A DNA stretch of 64,000 bases from Peptoniphilus sp. KCTC 25270. GTDB taxonomy: Bacteria; Bacillota; Clostridia; Tissierellales; Peptoniphilaceae. The notes beneath the pieces were generated by a model that was given only the letters and a program-made list of their open reading frames with translations, was not told where the DNA came from and searched no databases. The stretch lies in assembly GCF_021012875.1 (NCBI RefSeq), contig NZ_JAJMZJ010000001.1:310001-374000 (forward strand), written 5' to 3'. The stretch's first letter is position 1. Every line of letters starts with the position of its first letter. The position numbers and the translations under genes were made by a program. This document shows, in pieces, positions 8,607 through 18,973 of this stretch.

Positions 8607-10601
8607 ATGGATTTTAAGATACATTCAAATTTTAAGCCAACAGGGGACCAACCGGCCGCCATTGCCAAATTAAAAGAAGGAATATTGCGAGGGGATCGCC
8701 ATCAGACTCTCTTAGGGGTTACAGGAAGTGGTAAAACTTTTACCATGGCCAATCTAATACAAGAAGTTCAGAAGCCAACTTTGGTCATTGCTCATAATAA
8801 AACGTTGGCCTATCAATTGGCCAGCGAGTTTCGTGAATTTTTTCCAGAAAATGCCGTAGAATATTTTGTAAGTTATTACGATTACTATCAGCCAGAAGCT
8901 TACGTCCCAGCAACAGATACATTTATCGATAAGGACAGTAGCATTAATGATGAAATTGATAAATTGCGACATTCAGCAACCATGGCTTTACACGAAAGAA
9001 GAGATGTAATTATTGTGGCCTCTGTGAGTTGTATTTATGGTTTGGGGGACCCGATTGATTACAAAAAATTGGTAGTAAGTTTGCGCCCGGGAATGTTAAA
9101 AGACCGGGATGAAGTTATGAGCCATTTGGTGGATATTCAATATGTAAGAAATGATATTGAATTTACTCGAGGAACTTTTCGAGTAAAGGGAGATACGCTT
9201 GAAATTTATCCAGCGGGAAGTTCTGAGAAAAGCATTCGTGTCGAATTTTTCGGAGATGAAATTGATCGAATTGCGGAAGTAGATGCTTTAACGGGGAAAG
9301 TGGAAAAGTATCGAAATCATGTGTCGATTTTTCCAGCTTCTCACTTTGCCACAACCCAAGACAAAGTGAATCGGGCCTTGGTTACCATAGAAGAGGAATT
9401 AAACGAACGTCTTTACACTTTGAAGGATCAAGAAAAGCTTTTGGAAGCACAACGTCTGGAACAAAGAACCAATTACGATTTAGAAATGCTATCCGAAATG
9501 GGATTTTGTAACGGAATCGAAAATTATTCTCGCCATTTAAGTGGTCGTCCCGCTGGATCTAGACCCTATACTTTAATTGACTATTTCCCAGATGATTTCC
9601 TTACGATTATAGATGAATCTCATGCGACCATTCCTCAAATCCGAGGGATGTTCAACGGAGATAGAGCAAGGAAACAAACCCTTGTAGATTATGGATTCCG
9701 CTTGCCTTCTGCTTTAGACAATCGTCCTCTACATTTCCAAGAATTTGAAGAGTTGATGAATCAAACGGTTTACGTTTCTGCGACGCCAGGACCTTATGAA
9801 GCAGAGCACGAAGATCAAAGAGTAGAACAGTTGATTCGTCCGACGGGGTTGATTGATCCTAAAATTGAGGTTGTGGAAACGAAGAATCAAATCGATCATT
9901 TATTGGCTCAAATAACGAAGACAACGGAAAAAGGCCAACGGACATTGGTAACCACTCTTACTAAGAAAATGGCGGAAGACTTGAGCAAATATTTCAAAGA
10001 GTTGGATTTGAAAGTAAGTTATTTGCATAGTGACGTAAAAACCATTGAGCGAATGGAAATCATTCGAGATCTTCGTCTTGGGAAATATGATGTTTTAATT
10101 GGAATCAACCTTTTAAGGGAAGGATTGGACATTCCAGAAGTTGGATTGGTTGCGATTTTAGATGCAGACAAAGAAGGATTTTTGCGTTCAGAAACGTCTT
10201 TGATTCAGACCGCAGGCCGTGCCGCAAGAAATAGCGACGGTAGAGTTATAATGTATGCCGATACGATTACAGGTTCTATGGACCGAACCATTAAAGAAAC
10301 CAATCGTCGGCGAGAAATTCAAATGAAGTACAATGAAGATCACAATATTACACCGAAATCGATTGTAAAAAGCGTTCGAGATATTATCGAAAATTCAATT
10401 GCAGCAGAAGAAGAAGAAGAAACAGAATTCAAAGGAGAACACTTCTCTGCAGCGGATTTAGAAATTATGATGAAAAATTTGGAAACCGAAATGTTCAAAT
10501 CGGCAGAAAATTTGGATTTCGAACGGGCGGCAGAAATACGGGATCAATTGTCTGCATTGAAAGTTCAATATGAAGAACTGAGAAAGGAAGAGAATGAATA
10601 A
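8607..10601 (+). CDS. uvrB: Excinuclease ABC subunit B (UvrB)
   Basis: Damage-verification helicase-like subunit of nucleotide excision repair; it receives damaged DNA from UvrA and recruits UvrC. The 664-residue length is standard. Walker A GVTGSGKT lies near residue 37, the beta-hairpin region is [12 protein letters not shown] (about 92-103), the DEAD-like motif is IDESH, helicase motifs V and VI are [13 protein letters not shown] and QTAGRAARN, and the C-terminal UVR domain ([15 protein letters not shown]) is present for UvrC contact. It overlaps uvrA by 8 bp. uvrC is not in the window. Confidence 0.98.
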   Translation: MDFKIHSNFKPTGDQPAAIAKLKEGILRGDRHQTLLGVTGSGKTFTMANLIQEVQKPTLVIAHNKTLAYQLASEFREFFPENAVEYFVSYYDYYQPEAYVPATDTFIDKDSSINDEIDKLRHSATMALHERRDVIIVASVSCIYGLGDPIDYKKLVVSLRPGMLKDRDEVMSHLVDIQYVRNDIEFTRGTFRVKGDTLEIYPAGSSEKSIRVEFFGDEIDRIAEVDALTGKVEKYRNHVSIFPASHFATTQDKVNRALVTIEEELNERLYTLKDQEKLLEAQRLEQRTNYDLEMLSEMGFCNGIENYSRHLSGRPAGSRPYTLIDYFPDDFLTIIDESHATIPQIRGMFNGDRARKQTLVDYGFRLPSALDNRPLHFQEFEELMNQTVYVSATPGPYEAEHEDQRVEQLIRPTGLIDPKIEVVETKNQIDHLLAQITKTTEKGQRTLVTTLTKKMAEDLSKYFKELDLKVSYLHSDVKTIERMEIIRDLRLGKYDVLIGINLLREGLDIPEVGLVAILDADKEGFLRSETSLIQTAGRAARNSDGRVIMYADTITGSMDRTIKETNRRREIQMKYNEDHNITPKSIVKSVRDIIENSIAAEEEEETEFKGEHFSAADLEIMMKNLETEMFKSAENLDFERAAEIRDQLSALKVQYEELRKEENE

Positions 10602-13422
10602 GAAGTATGATGAGAGCATCCGCATTGGAGGTGCTCGTCAACACAATTTGAAAAATATAGATGTGGAGATTCCTAGAGATGCCATGACGGTAATTACAGG
10701 ACTGTCAGGATCAGGTAAGTCTTCTCTTGCCTTTGATACGATTTATGCGGAAGGACAAAGAAGATATGTGGAAAGTTTATCCAGTTATGCTCGCCAGTTT
10801 TTAGGGCAAATGGATAAACCGGATGTGGATTGTATTGAAGGAATGAGCCCGGCCATAGCCATTGATCAGAAAACAACTAGCAAAAATCCGCGTTCTACAG
10901 TGGGAACCGTAACGGAAATTTACGATTATATTCGTTTGCTATATGCTCGTATTGGACGTCCTCACTGTCCAATTTGTGGGGAAGAAATCGCGGCATTATC
11001 CCCAGATCAAATTGTAGATTCGATTTTACAACTGGAAGAAGGAACGCGTATGCAAGTGCTTTCGCCTATTGTAAAAGAAAAAAAGGGACAACACAAAAAG
11101 ATTTTAGAAAATATAAAAAAAGAAGGATTTATCCGTGTTCAAGTAGACGGGGAATTAATGGATTTAGATGAAGAAATTGAATTGGATAAAAACAAACGAC
11201 ACGATATTTCTGTTGTGGTGGATCGTTTGATTTTACGTGAGGGAATTGAATCCAGATTAACCGATAGTTTGGAAACGGCTTTGAAAATGAGCAATGGAGT
11301 TGTGATTTTAGACACAATGGACGGGAATCAAAAAATGTATTCCACTAGCTATATGTGTCCAAAGCATCAATATTCCATTGAAGAAGTCTCTCCTCGTAGT
11401 TTTTCCTTTAATACGCCTATGGGAGCCTGCCCAACTTGTAATGGACTAGGGGCGAGTAAACAAGCGGATCCAGATTTAATTATCCCTAACTGGAATTTAT
11501 CCATAGACGAAGGGGCGGTATCTTGCTATTCTGATTCAGATGGGACATTTTACAAAGAAATATTAAATACCTTAGCCAAAGAATTTGATTTTTCTACGGA
11601 CAAACCTTTGAAGGAAGCGCCAAAGGAATTTATTGACGCCATGTTAAATGGGTATGAAAAACCGCTTCGTTTTGAATTCAAATCGTATTTTAGTGGAGAT
11701 AAAATATACAATCGTGCCTTTGAAGGTGTTTTAGAAAATATCAACCGCCGGTATCGCGAAAGTTCTTCAGACCGAGCTATTGAGCGTTTGGAAGAATATA
11801 TGTCCGAAATTCCATGTCCTACTTGTAAAGGGGCAAGACTAAAGGAATCGTCCCTTGCATTTAAGATTCAAGGATTAAATATTTATGAAACCACTTTATT
11901 GTCTGTTCTTGAAGCAAAGAAATTTTTCAAAGGGTTGGTTTTAACAGAAAAGGAAAAGACCATTGCCGAGCAAGTCTTAAAAGAAATAGTCGAGCGATTG
12001 AGTTTTTTAGAAGAAGTAGGGCTGGGATACTTGACTTTGGCTCGTATGGCTGGAAGTTTATCAGGAGGAGAATCCCAAAGGATTCGTTTGGCTACACAAA
12101 TCGGGTCGGCTTTAGTAGGGGTAACCTACGTTTTGGATGAGCCTTCCATTGGTCTTCATCAAAAAGACAATGCCATGTTATTAAAAGCTTTGCGAAGCTT
12201 AACCGATATTGGAAACACCTTGATTGTTGTAGAACATGATGAAGACACTATGCGACAGGCAGATAATATTATTGATATTGGCCCTGGGGCCGGGCTTCAA
12301 GGAGGCCAAGTCATTGCTGAGGGAAGCATTAAAGAAATTATGGCCAATAAAAATTCTGTTACAGGGCAATATCTAAGTGGATCCAAAAAAATTGAAGTTC
12401 CTAAGGAACGAAGAAAATACACAGGGAAATCCATAGAAGTTATAGGAGCGCAAGAAAATAACTTAAAAAATATTGACGTAGAATTTCCTCTAGGACAATT
12501 CGTTTGCGTAACTGGCGTGTCAGGCTCAGGAAAATCTTCCTTAGTAAATCAGATTTTATTGAAATCCTTGGCTCAACAAGTGAATAAATCAAAAATTCGC
12601 CCAGGAAAACACAAATCCATAAAAGGATTGGAAGAAATTGATAAGATTGTTGCCATTGATCAAAGCCCCATTGGAAGAACTCCTCGTTCTAACCCGGCCA
12701 CCTATACAGGAACCTTTGATATCATTCGAGATTTATTTGCCGCCACCAATGAAGCAAAAATGCGAGGATACAAAAAAGGACGGTTTTCTTTCAATGTAAA
12801 AGGAGGCCGTTGCGAAGCTTGTAAAGGCGACGGAATTATAAAAGTAGAAATGCATTTCTTGCCAGATGTGTATGTACCTTGTGAAGTTTGTAAAGGGGAT
12901 CGTTACAATCGAGAAACTTTGCAAGTTCGCTACAAAGGGAAAAATATTTCTGACATTTTGAATATGACGGTAGATGAGTCTGTGGATTTTTTCAAAAATC
13001 ATAGTCGAATCATCAATAAAATCAGAACGCTACAAGAAGTAGGTCTAGGCTATATCACTTTGGGACAACCTTCTACTCAACTATCAGGAGGGGAAGCCCA
13101 AAGAATTAAATTGGCTACAGAATTATCCAAGCGAAGTACGGGAAAAACCATGTATATTTTAGATGAGCCTACCACAGGTCTTCATGCGGCCGACATTCAT
13201 AAATTGGTCATGGTATTGGAGCAATTGGTAGAGAAAGGAAATACCGTTGTCGTTATAGAACACAATTTAGACGTTATAAAAATGGCGGATCATATTATTG
13301 ATTTAGGACCAGACGGAGGAGATGGGGGAGGCCAAGTGGTCTGCACCGGACGCCCTGAAGAAATTGTGAAAATTAAAAATAGCTATACAGGCCAGTTTTT
13401 GAAACCGGTATTAGAAAAATAA
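10594..13422 (+). CDS. uvrA: Excinuclease ABC subunit A (UvrA)
   Basis: DNA-damage sensor of nucleotide excision repair, a dimeric ABC-type ATPase. The 942 residues contain two ABC modules: Walker [11 protein letters not shown] near residue 33 and [10 protein letters not shown] near 642, and signatures SLSGGESQR and QLSGGEAQR. Zinc-finger cysteines are visible in [23 protein letters not shown] and [15 protein letters not shown]. No truncation is seen. The gene is translationally overlapped with uvrB and followed at once by a strong terminator. Confidence 0.98.
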   Translation: MNKKYDESIRIGGARQHNLKNIDVEIPRDAMTVITGLSGSGKSSLAFDTIYAEGQRRYVESLSSYARQFLGQMDKPDVDCIEGMSPAIAIDQKTTSKNPRSTVGTVTEIYDYIRLLYARIGRPHCPICGEEIAALSPDQIVDSILQLEEGTRMQVLSPIVKEKKGQHKKILENIKKEGFIRVQVDGELMDLDEEIELDKNKRHDISVVVDRLILREGIESRLTDSLETALKMSNGVVILDTMDGNQKMYSTSYMCPKHQYSIEEVSPRSFSFNTPMGACPTCNGLGASKQADPDLIIPNWNLSIDEGAVSCYSDSDGTFYKEILNTLAKEFDFSTDKPLKEAPKEFIDAMLNGYEKPLRFEFKSYFSGDKIYNRAFEGVLENINRRYRESSSDRAIERLEEYMSEIPCPTCKGARLKESSLAFKIQGLNIYETTLLSVLEAKKFFKGLVLTEKEKTIAEQVLKEIVERLSFLEEVGLGYLTLARMAGSLSGGESQRIRLATQIGSALVGVTYVLDEPSIGLHQKDNAMLLKALRSLTDIGNTLIVVEHDEDTMRQADNIIDIGPGAGLQGGQVIAEGSIKEIMANKNSVTGQYLSGSKKIEVPKERRKYTGKSIEVIGAQENNLKNIDVEFPLGQFVCVTGVSGSGKSSLVNQILLKSLAQQVNKSKIRPGKHKSIKGLEEIDKIVAIDQSPIGRTPRSNPATYTGTFDIIRDLFAATNEAKMRGYKKGRFSFNVKGGRCEACKGDGIIKVEMHFLPDVYVPCEVCKGDRYNRETLQVRYKGKNISDILNMTVDESVDFFKNHSRIINKIRTLQEVGLGYITLGQPSTQLSGGEAQRIKLATELSKRSTGKTMYILDEPTTGLHAADIHKLVMVLEQLVEKGNTVVVIEHNLDVIKMADHIIDLGPDGGDGGGQVVCTGRPEEIVKIKNSYTGQFLKPVLEK

Positions 13423-13424
13423 AA

Positions 13425-13448
13425 AGAGAGGCAAGACCTCTCTTTTTT
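13425..13448 (+). terminator. Rho-independent terminator after uvrA
   Basis: Stem AGAGAGG/CCTCTCT with a CAAGA loop and a run of T residues, directly after the uvrA stop. Confidence 0.9.
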
Positions 13449-13614
13449 AATGGAAAAGAAAGAAACTGGAAAGAAAAAGGAAAAATAACTGCACCTAGAT
13501 GAAAAGAAACGTTTCTTTGGTGAAACGTTGTTTTTGCAAAATTCATTGAAATAGAGCGAAAAACGAATAGAAAAAATAAAACGATGTTTCTATTATGAAA
13601 ATTTCAAATAAATC

Positions 13615-13643
13615 TTGCACATTATCTTTCATCGCGTTATAAT
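13615..13643 (+). promoter_or_regulatory. SigmaA-type promoter of the amino-acid ABC transporter
   Basis: TTGCAC (13615-13620), a 17-bp spacer, then a perfect TATAAT (13638-13643). Transcription should start near 13650, giving a leader of about 170 nt before the solute-binding protein. The stretch 13449-13614 before it is AT-rich and contains no gene I can support, only an AAACGTTTC-type inverted repeat near 13507-13518. Confidence 0.75.
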
Positions 13644-13688
13644 AGCACAAATGAAAGTCGAAACGGGAAAGGAGGCCTTAATCTTGTT

Positions 13689-13781
13689 ATGAAAATCAAT
13701 ACACACAAGAGCCATTGGAACAATGGCTATTTAACGAAAACAGCCAATCATTGTTCCAAATCCATGAGATTGTCCTTTTAA
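13689..13781 (+). CDS. Putative 30-residue leader peptide
   Basis: A short frame, ATG at 13689 to TAA at 13779-13781, reading MKINTHKSHWNNGYL then TKTANHCSKSMRLSF. A strong GGAGG (13671-13675) lies 13 bases upstream, slightly far. The stop codon falls inside the first arm of a hairpin whose second arm covers the ribosome binding site of the next gene, and codons 8-13 lie in the alternative stems described for the leader. The composition (three His, four Lys, five Asn, no long run of one residue) does not identify a regulatory amino acid. Its reality rests only on position and ribosome binding site. Confidence 0.35.
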   Translation: MKINTHKSHWNNGYLTKTANHCSKSMRLSF

Positions 13782-13811
13782 TGAAAGAACGTAGAGAATT
13801 TTATTAAAAGG
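13710..13811 (+). promoter_or_regulatory. Structured leader with alternative hairpins and a sequestered ribosome binding site
   Basis: Three pairings are visible. A 7-bp hairpin AGCCATT/AATGGCT lies at 13710-13728. An 11-bp pairing of TTGGAACAATG (13715-13725) with CATTGTTCCAA (13749-13759) is mutually exclusive with it. CCTTTTAAT (13774-13782) pairs with ATTAAAAGG (13803-13811), extendable to about 13 bp, and covers the AAAAGGAG of the downstream solute-binding-protein gene. No T-tract terminator is present, so control would be at translation. It matches no riboswitch consensus I recognise (not T-box, lysine or SAM). Confidence 0.5.
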
Positions 13812-13819
13812 AGAAAAAA

Positions 13820-14704
13820 ATGAAAAAGACAATAATTTTAAGCTTGATTTTATCTTTAGGTATGTTTTTATTAGTAGGTTGTGGTTCAGATACAGAGCAA
13901 CCAAAGAATGAGAATGGGGCAACAACAGAAGCTCAAGGAGCGGAAAATACGGGAGCAACAGAAGCTGAAGGGGAAAATATCGCCAAAATCAAAGAAAAGG
14001 GCGAATTGGTATTGGCAACTTGTGCCGATTATCCTCCTTTTGAATGGCATATGAATGTAGATGGAAAAGATACCATTGTCGGTTTTGATATTGCCATTGC
14101 TCAAGAGATTGCAGATGAGTTAGGGGTTGAGTTGGTAATTAAAGATTTGGATTTTGAAAGTGTGATTCCAAGCTTGACAACCAACCAAGCAGACATTGCC
14201 ATTGCAGGATTGGTTCCATCTCCAGAGCGTGAAAAAATCGTAAATTTTTCTCAACCTTATTTCAAAAATGGACAAGTTGTTGTAGTAAATAAAGCGGATG
14301 CAGATAAATACAAAACAACGGAAGATTTTGCAGGGAAAAAAATAGGGGCACAAACAGGTTCAACCCAAGAGGAAATTGTGCGTGAGAACTTCCCTAAAGA
14401 TATTGAAATTTTAAGTCTTTCTAAGATTAACAATCTTATTATGGAAGTAAAAAATAAAACGGCAGACGGTGTGGTAATGATTGATAATTCAGCAGAACAA
14501 TACGTTGCTCAAAACGATGATATTGTAATGCTAGACGTAGGAATTCCTGATGAACAAGGAACTTGTATTGCTACGGCAAAGGATAAACAAGATTTAACGG
14601 ACTTCGTAAATAAAAAATTGCAACAGTTAATGGATGAAGGCAAAGTAGAAGAATATGTTTCTCATTACAACGCCTTAATTTCAGAAAGCAATGCAGGAAA
14701 TTAA
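13820..14704 (+). CDS. Polar amino-acid ABC transporter, substrate-binding lipoprotein
   Basis: Captures an amino acid outside the cell and delivers it to the permease encoded downstream. The lipobox FLLVGC places the lipidated cysteine at residue 21, followed by an acidic linker rich in Glu, Asn and Thr (22-52). The mature family-3 binding fold follows, with LVLATCADYPPFEWH (ligand site), VGFDIAIAQEIADEL and IAGLVPSPEREKIVNFSQPY. The conserved Arg/Asp positions of the HisJ/GlnH group are present, but substrate (Gln, Arg, His or cystine) cannot be fixed by eye. Expression probably depends on the structured leader at 13650-13819. Confidence 0.92.
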   Translation: MKKTIILSLILSLGMFLLVGCGSDTEQPKNENGATTEAQGAENTGATEAEGENIAKIKEKGELVLATCADYPPFEWHMNVDGKDTIVGFDIAIAQEIADELGVELVIKDLDFESVIPSLTTNQADIAIAGLVPSPEREKIVNFSQPYFKNGQVVVVNKADADKYKTTEDFAGKKIGAQTGSTQEEIVRENFPKDIEILSLSKINNLIMEVKNKTADGVVMIDNSAEQYVAQNDDIVMLDVGIPDEQGTCIATAKDKQDLTDFVNKKLQQLMDEGKVEEYVSHYNALISESNAGN

Positions 14705-14735
14705 ACTGTCTCTAGGAGACAGTTTTCCTTTTTAA
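14703..14735 (+). terminator. Intercistronic hairpin between binding protein and permease
   Basis: A perfect 10-bp stem AAACTGTCTC/GAGACAGTTT with a TAG loop, followed by TCCTTTTT. Such attenuating hairpins commonly let the binding protein be made in excess of the membrane subunits. Confidence 0.75.
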
Positions 14736-14744
14736 GGAGTGTAT

Positions 14745-15431
14745 ATGAATAATATAATATCGTGGATAGACTTTTTACAAGAATGGGGACCAGCCTATTT
14801 AGATGGGACCCTTGTTACGTTAAAAATTTCACTTACTGGGGTACTTGTCGGATTGATTTTAGGAATCCTTGTGGCAATTCCTCGTATGTCAAAAAACAAA
14901 ATCGCCTATGGCTTATCGACAGCCTATGTAGAAATTATTCGTGGAACGCCTTTATTGGTACAAGTTATGATTTTCTACTATGGTTTTGCTTCTGTGATTC
15001 CAGAAAATTTGGATTGGATGAAAAATGCTTTTGTTTTATCAACGGCAGCAGTTTGTATCAATTCTTCGGCGTATATTTCTGAAATCATTCGGGGAGGAAT
15101 TCAATCGGTAGATAGAGGCCAAATGGAGGCGGCTCGTTCTTTAGGGATGACAGAATCTCAAGCAATGAAAAAAATTATTTTGCCTCAAGCCATAAAAATT
15201 GTATTGCCAGCTTTGGGGAATGAATTTGTTACTTTAATTAAAGAATCGGCGATTGTTTCTTTCGTTGGAATTCAGGACATTACTTTCCAAGCAAAAGTTT
15301 CCTCAGGGGCAACCTATAGATTCTTTACGCCATTTATAACCGCTGCTGTTATCTATTTTGTATTGGTATTTACTTTATCGAAAATACTCAATGTTTACGA
15401 AAGGAGGTTGAAAGCCAGTGATCGAGGTTAA
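14745..15431 (+). CDS. Polar amino-acid ABC transporter permease
   Basis: A 228-residue integral membrane subunit of the HisM/GlnP type. The ATG at 14745 is preferred over the GTG at 14739 because AAGGAG at 14734-14739 would overlap the latter. The N-terminal [20 protein letters not shown] and the cytoplasmic EAA loop ([22 protein letters not shown], about 132-153) are canonical, and RGTPLLVQ is conserved. Five membrane helices are predicted by eye. It overlaps the ATPase gene by 14 bp. Confidence 0.94.
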   Translation: MNNIISWIDFLQEWGPAYLDGTLVTLKISLTGVLVGLILGILVAIPRMSKNKIAYGLSTAYVEIIRGTPLLVQVMIFYYGFASVIPENLDWMKNAFVLSTAAVCINSSAYISEIIRGGIQSVDRGQMEAARSLGMTESQAMKKIILPQAIKIVLPALGNEFVTLIKESAIVSFVGIQDITFQAKVSSGATYRFFTPFITAAVIYFVLVFTLSKILNVYERRLKASDRG

Positions 15432-16140
15432 GAATTTGGTGAAAAAATTTGGGGACTTGGAAGTCCTAAAGGGGATTTCTACTACAGTAAAAGAGGGAGA
15501 AGTTGTTGTAGTGATTGGTCCTTCTGGTTCGGGGAAATCTACGTTTTTACGTTGTCTAAATTTGTTGGAAGAGCCAACAGATGGAGAAATCTTTGTAGAT
15601 GGCGTGGAAATAACAAATGAGAAAACCAATATCAATGAAGTTCGAGAAAATTTAGGAATGGTATTTCAAAATTTCAACCTCTTCCCTCATATGACGATTT
15701 TGGAAAATATTACTTTGGCCCCTATGATGCTAAAGGAGATGTCTCAAAAAGAGGCGGAAGAAATTGCTCTTTCTCTACTTCAAAAAGTAGATTTATTAAA
15801 CAAAAAAGATAGTTTTCCAAAACAATTATCTGGTGGGCAACAACAGCGTATTGCCATTGTTCGTGCTTTGGCTATGAAACCAAATGTTATGTTGTTTGAT
15901 GAGCCAACCTCTGCATTGGATCCAGAAATGGTAGGAGAGGTTTTGGATGTTATGAAGTCTTTGGCCGAAGAAGGAATGACTATGGTTGTAGTAACCCATG
16001 AAATGGGATTTGCCAAAGAGGTAGGAGATCGCGTTCTCTTTATGGATCAAGGAAAAATTATAGAAGAAGGAACGCCGAGTGTTTTATTTGATGCACCAAG
16101 AGAAGAGAGAACAAAAGCATTCCTATCAAAAATTTTATAA
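15418..16140 (+). CDS. Polar amino-acid ABC transporter ATPase (GlnQ/HisP type)
   Basis: Energises the importer encoded just upstream. The GTG start at 15418 has AAAGGAGGT about 10 bases upstream. Walker [10 protein letters not shown] lies near residue 35, the Q-loop is [12 protein letters not shown], the signature is LSGGQQQR, Walker B is [15 protein letters not shown] and the switch His is in VVTHEMGFA. The [14 protein letters not shown] and [14 protein letters not shown] stretches are diagnostic of the polar amino-acid (PAAT) subfamily. Full-length at 240 residues. Confidence 0.95.
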   Translation: MIEVKNLVKKFGDLEVLKGISTTVKEGEVVVVIGPSGSGKSTFLRCLNLLEEPTDGEIFVDGVEITNEKTNINEVRENLGMVFQNFNLFPHMTILENITLAPMMLKEMSQKEAEEIALSLLQKVDLLNKKDSFPKQLSGGQQQRIAIVRALAMKPNVMLFDEPTSALDPEMVGEVLDVMKSLAEEGMTMVVVTHEMGFAKEVGDRVLFMDQGKIIEEGTPSVLFDAPREERTKAFLSKIL

Positions 16141-16152
16141 AAACAAAAAAAG

Positions 16153-16176
16153 AGAGGTTAGACCTCTTTTTTTTTG
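16153..16176 (+). terminator. Rho-independent terminator after the amino-acid transporter
   Basis: Stem AGAGGT/ACCTCT with a TAG loop, followed by an uninterrupted run of T residues. Confidence 0.9.
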
Positions 16177-16303
16177 TTTTATTACTTGGAATATACAGTA
16201 TTAAACAAAGAATATAAAATTTTTTACTCGTGTATTCCTTTCTTTATGATATACTAAGAACTGTCAAGGTGTTATTCTAATATTTTTTAAGGAAGGTGAA
16301 AGT

Positions 16304-17779
16304 ATGACTTTATTTTTAGTAGGTTTAGCTATTCTAATTCTTGGCGGCTTTGTCTATGGGAAATATTGTGAAAAAGTTTTTGGGCCTGATAATAGAGAAA
16401 CCCCAGCCATTCGTTTGGCCGATGGTGTAGATTTTATCGGAATGAAAAGCTGGAAAAACCAATTGATTGAATTGTTAAACATTGCAGGGACAGGTCCAAT
16501 TCTTGGTCCAATCCAAGGGATTTTATTTGGTCCAATTGCTTTTATAACCATTCCATTGGGATGTGTATTGGCAGGATCTCTACATGACTATTTTGTTGGA
16601 ATGATTTCTATGAGAAATGACGGTTCTCAAGTTCCTAAACTGGTAACACGCTACATGGGAAACAAAACCAATAAAATTTACAATATCATTATTTGGATTT
16701 TAATGTTACTTACTGGGGTCGTGTTTATTTACACACCCGGAGATTTGATTGTGAATGATATTTTGGGAATGGACGTAAATTCTAGTGTTATCTGGATTGT
16801 TTACGCTTGTATTTTAGGCTATTATGTTCTAGCTACCATTTTCCCAATTGATGCGATTATTGGACGGGTATATCCGATTTTTGGTGCCTTTTTGATTTTG
16901 TCTTCTGTAGGAGTTTTTATAGGAACTTTATTAGATGGTGGCGCAAACTTACACGCGATTACAGAAGGAGCTCTTATTAGTGTTCATCCTACGGGTCAAT
17001 CTTTCCTTCCTGTATTCTTTATCACCGTTGCCTGTGGAATTATGTCAGGATTCCATGGCTCCCAAGCAACTTTGATTTCTCGTACGGTAAAATCTGAGTA
17101 CGAAGGAAGAAAAACATTCTATAACATGATGTTAGTGGAAGGTTTTATTGCAATGGCTTGGGCTGCTGGAGCGATGGTATTGTTTAACCGCGGAACGGCT
17201 ATTGATACCAATGCAACATTAATGGTAGGAAATATTTCAAAAGAATTTATGGGAAGTATTGGCGGCTTGATTGCAATTATCGGCGTTATTGTATTGCCAA
17301 TTACCTCTGGGGATACAGCCTTCCGTGCGTTGCGTCTTATGATTTCTGAACAATTTGGAATCGATCAAAAAACTCCAAGTAAACGTATTATGCTTTCTTT
17401 GGTACTATTTATTCCAGCCGTTGCAATCTTGTTCTTTGCGAAGTCCAATGCAGCAGGATTCAATATTCTATGGAGATATTTCGGATTTACAAACCAATTG
17501 GTAGCGGTATTTGCCTTGGCTATGATTAGTATTTATCTAAAGGGACATGGAAAAAATTATTTAATTTCCTTGATTCCAGGATGTTTCTATTCTTTCATTG
17601 TAACAAGCTATATTATGCATGCAGATCTAGGATTTATGCTAGATGCCAGACTTGGTATAGAAGGATATACAGCAAGTTACATTGTAGGGGTCATTGTTGC
17701 AATTTTCTTTGCTTGGTATATTTCTAAGACGACAAAAAAACGAAGCGATATTATCATTCAAGAAAATTATTGGCAATAA
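16304..17779 (+). CDS. cstA: Carbon starvation protein CstA-family carrier
   Basis: Multi-pass membrane carrier. CstA relatives move peptides or pyruvate, and this shorter 491-residue Firmicutes form could do either. Visible family features are YGKYCEKVFGPDN near the N-terminus, the conserved AGTGPILGPIQGILFGP (about 62-78), SLHDYFVGMISMRNDG, GFHGSQATLISRT and LPITSGDTAFRALRL. At least 12 hydrophobic segments are evident. The canonical E. coli CstA is about 700 residues; the C-terminal extension is missing, as is usual in this subgroup. It is transcribed alone between two terminators, and its ATG follows AAGGAAGGTG. Confidence 0.88.
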   Translation: MTLFLVGLAILILGGFVYGKYCEKVFGPDNRETPAIRLADGVDFIGMKSWKNQLIELLNIAGTGPILGPIQGILFGPIAFITIPLGCVLAGSLHDYFVGMISMRNDGSQVPKLVTRYMGNKTNKIYNIIIWILMLLTGVVFIYTPGDLIVNDILGMDVNSSVIWIVYACILGYYVLATIFPIDAIIGRVYPIFGAFLILSSVGVFIGTLLDGGANLHAITEGALISVHPTGQSFLPVFFITVACGIMSGFHGSQATLISRTVKSEYEGRKTFYNMMLVEGFIAMAWAAGAMVLFNRGTAIDTNATLMVGNISKEFMGSIGGLIAIIGVIVLPITSGDTAFRALRLMISEQFGIDQKTPSKRIMLSLVLFIPAVAILFFAKSNAAGFNILWRYFGFTNQLVAVFALAMISIYLKGHGKNYLISLIPGCFYSFIVTSYIMHADLGFMLDARLGIEGYTASYIVGVIVAIFFAWYISKTTKKRSDIIIQENYWQ

Positions 17780-17784
17780 AAGAA

Positions 17785-17805
17785 GGGAGCTTTGGCTCCC
17801 TTTTT
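17785..17805 (+). terminator. Rho-independent terminator after cstA
   Basis: Stem GGGAGC/GCTCCC with a TTTG loop, followed by TTTTT. Confidence 0.9.
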
Positions 17806-17836
17806 CTATTGCAAAAATAGGAAAAGTTTGATATTT

Positions 17837-17842
17837 TATAAT
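17837..17842 (+). promoter_or_regulatory. -10 box of the cobalamin-riboswitch transcript
   Basis: TATAAT at 17837-17842, about 20 bases before the aptamer begins. No good -35 hexamer lies at 16-18 bp spacing (TTGCAA at 17809-17814 is 22 bp away), so the assignment is tentative. Confidence 0.35.
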
Positions 17843-17854
17843 AGACAATTAAAT

Positions 17855-17991
17855 AAGCGTTTGAGTTAGGGAATCCGGTGAAAATCCGGAGCAGTCTTAC
17901 CTCTACTGTAAATGATGACAAGTAAGCGTAAACCATTGGGAAACTGAGAAGGTGCTTACGAGGACGATTCATAAGCCAGGATATCTGATTC
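17855..17991 (+). ncRNA. Cobalamin (AdoCbl) riboswitch aptamer
   Basis: The conserved order of B12-riboswitch motifs is readable: TTAGGGAATCCGGTGAAAAT (P3-P4 entry), CCGGAGCAG, CTACTGTAA, CCATTGGGAAACTGAGAAGG and the B12-box-like AAGCCAGGATATCTGATT at about 17972-17989. It precedes an ECF transporter operon and an adjacent terminator. In the family, ligand binding favours the OFF state, so the operon should be expressed when cobalamin is scarce. Confidence 0.92.
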
Positions 17992-18015
17992 AAAAGAGCT
18001 TTTTTGTGAATTCTT

Positions 18016-18073
18016 AGGTGGAGGATTTATCTTTTTTCGTGTCATAAACTGTCCACCTTTGGGCAGTTTTTTT
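18016..18073 (+). terminator. Riboswitch expression platform: antiterminator arm and terminator
   Basis: The terminator is an 8-bp stem AACTGTCC/GGGCAGTT (18047-18068, one wobble) with loop ACCTTT and a T run to 18073. Upstream, AGGTGGA (18016-18022) can pair with TCCACCT (18052-18058), which would break the terminator. This gives a simple transcriptional ON/OFF switch. Confidence 0.85.
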
Positions 18074-18091
18074 GTTTGTGAGGGAATAAGA

Positions 18092-18973
18092 ATGAAAGAT
18101 TTTTTTCGAGAATATCATCCAATGGTCAATGGATTGTATTATCTTTCGGTGATTGGAATTGCCATGTTTACCAATCATCCTGTATTGCAGTGGATAGGAT
18201 TTTTAGGAAGTTTTTCCTATTTGATCATTGCAAGATCAAAAAAAGATACCTATCGTACCATTGCCTTTAGCTTTGCAACGTTTCTTCTTATTGCCATCTT
18301 AAATCCAATTTTTAATCATGGGGGCGTAACAATTTTAGGCTATTTGTGGAATGGAAATCCATTTACTTTAGAGTCTGTTGCCTATGGAATTTCTGCAGGG
18401 TTTATGTTTATGACCGTTTTACTATGGTTTGGAAGCCACAATGAAATTATGACTTCGGATAAATTGATGTATTTATTTGGGAAACTTTCTCCCGCCTTTG
18501 CTTTGTTATTTTCCATGAGTTTGCGTTTTGTGCCCATGTACAAAAGAAGGATTCAAGAAATTTCCATGGCGAGAAAAGGATTGGGACGAGAGATAAAAAA
18601 GGGGAATTGGATTCAAAAATTAAAAGAAGCGTTTGCTATTTTTTCTATTTTTGTAACATGGGCCCTAGAATCTTCTATTGAAACCGCAGATTCTATGAAA
18701 TCTAGAGGCTTTGGGTTGAGAAAACGAACCAACTTCTCCTTGTTTCGATTTACAAAACGGGACGGAATTTGTCTCCTTTATATTTTGTTTTTGGACGTGT
18801 TTTTGGTTTGGATGACTTATCATCGTTTGTTGAAAATGGTCTATTATCCCATGATTAAAATTGCCAATTTTCAGTGGATTACCGCTTTTGGCATGATTTT
18901 GTATTTGTGTTTGTGTATGTTACCGGTACTAATTTGTACGTTTGAGGAGATACGATGGAAATATTACATGTAG
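18092..18973 (+). CDS. ecfT: ECF transporter transmembrane component EcfT
   Basis: Coupling membrane subunit linking the ATPases to the vitamin-binding S component. ATG 18092 with GAGGGA upstream was chosen; the alternative TTG at 18059 lies inside the riboswitch terminator and cannot be a sensible start. The 293-residue protein has several membrane helices and the two cytoplasmic coupling motifs of EcfT: SMARKGLG (about 169-176) and SMKSRGFGL (about 204-212), the latter being the Ala/Ser-Arg-Gly type signature. It overlaps the ATPase gene by 19 bp. A role in cobalamin uptake is inferred from the riboswitch and operon. Confidence 0.9.
   Translation: MKDFFREYHPMVNGLYYLSVIGIAMFTNHPVLQWIGFLGSFSYLIIARSKKDTYRTIAFSFATFLLIAILNPIFNHGGVTILGYLWNGNPFTLESVAYGISAGFMFMTVLLWFGSHNEIMTSDKLMYLFGKLSPAFALLFSMSLRFVPMYKRRIQEISMARKGLGREIKKGNWIQKLKEAFAIFSIFVTWALESSIETADSMKSRGFGLRKRTNFSLFRFTKRDGICLLYILFLDVFLVWMTYHRLLKMVYYPMIKIANFQWITAFGMILYLCLCMLPVLICTFEEIRWKYYM

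Noticed and set aside
18059-18091. An earlier TTG start for ecfT
   Set aside because: It lies in the riboswitch terminator stem and has no ribosome binding site; ATG 18092 does.
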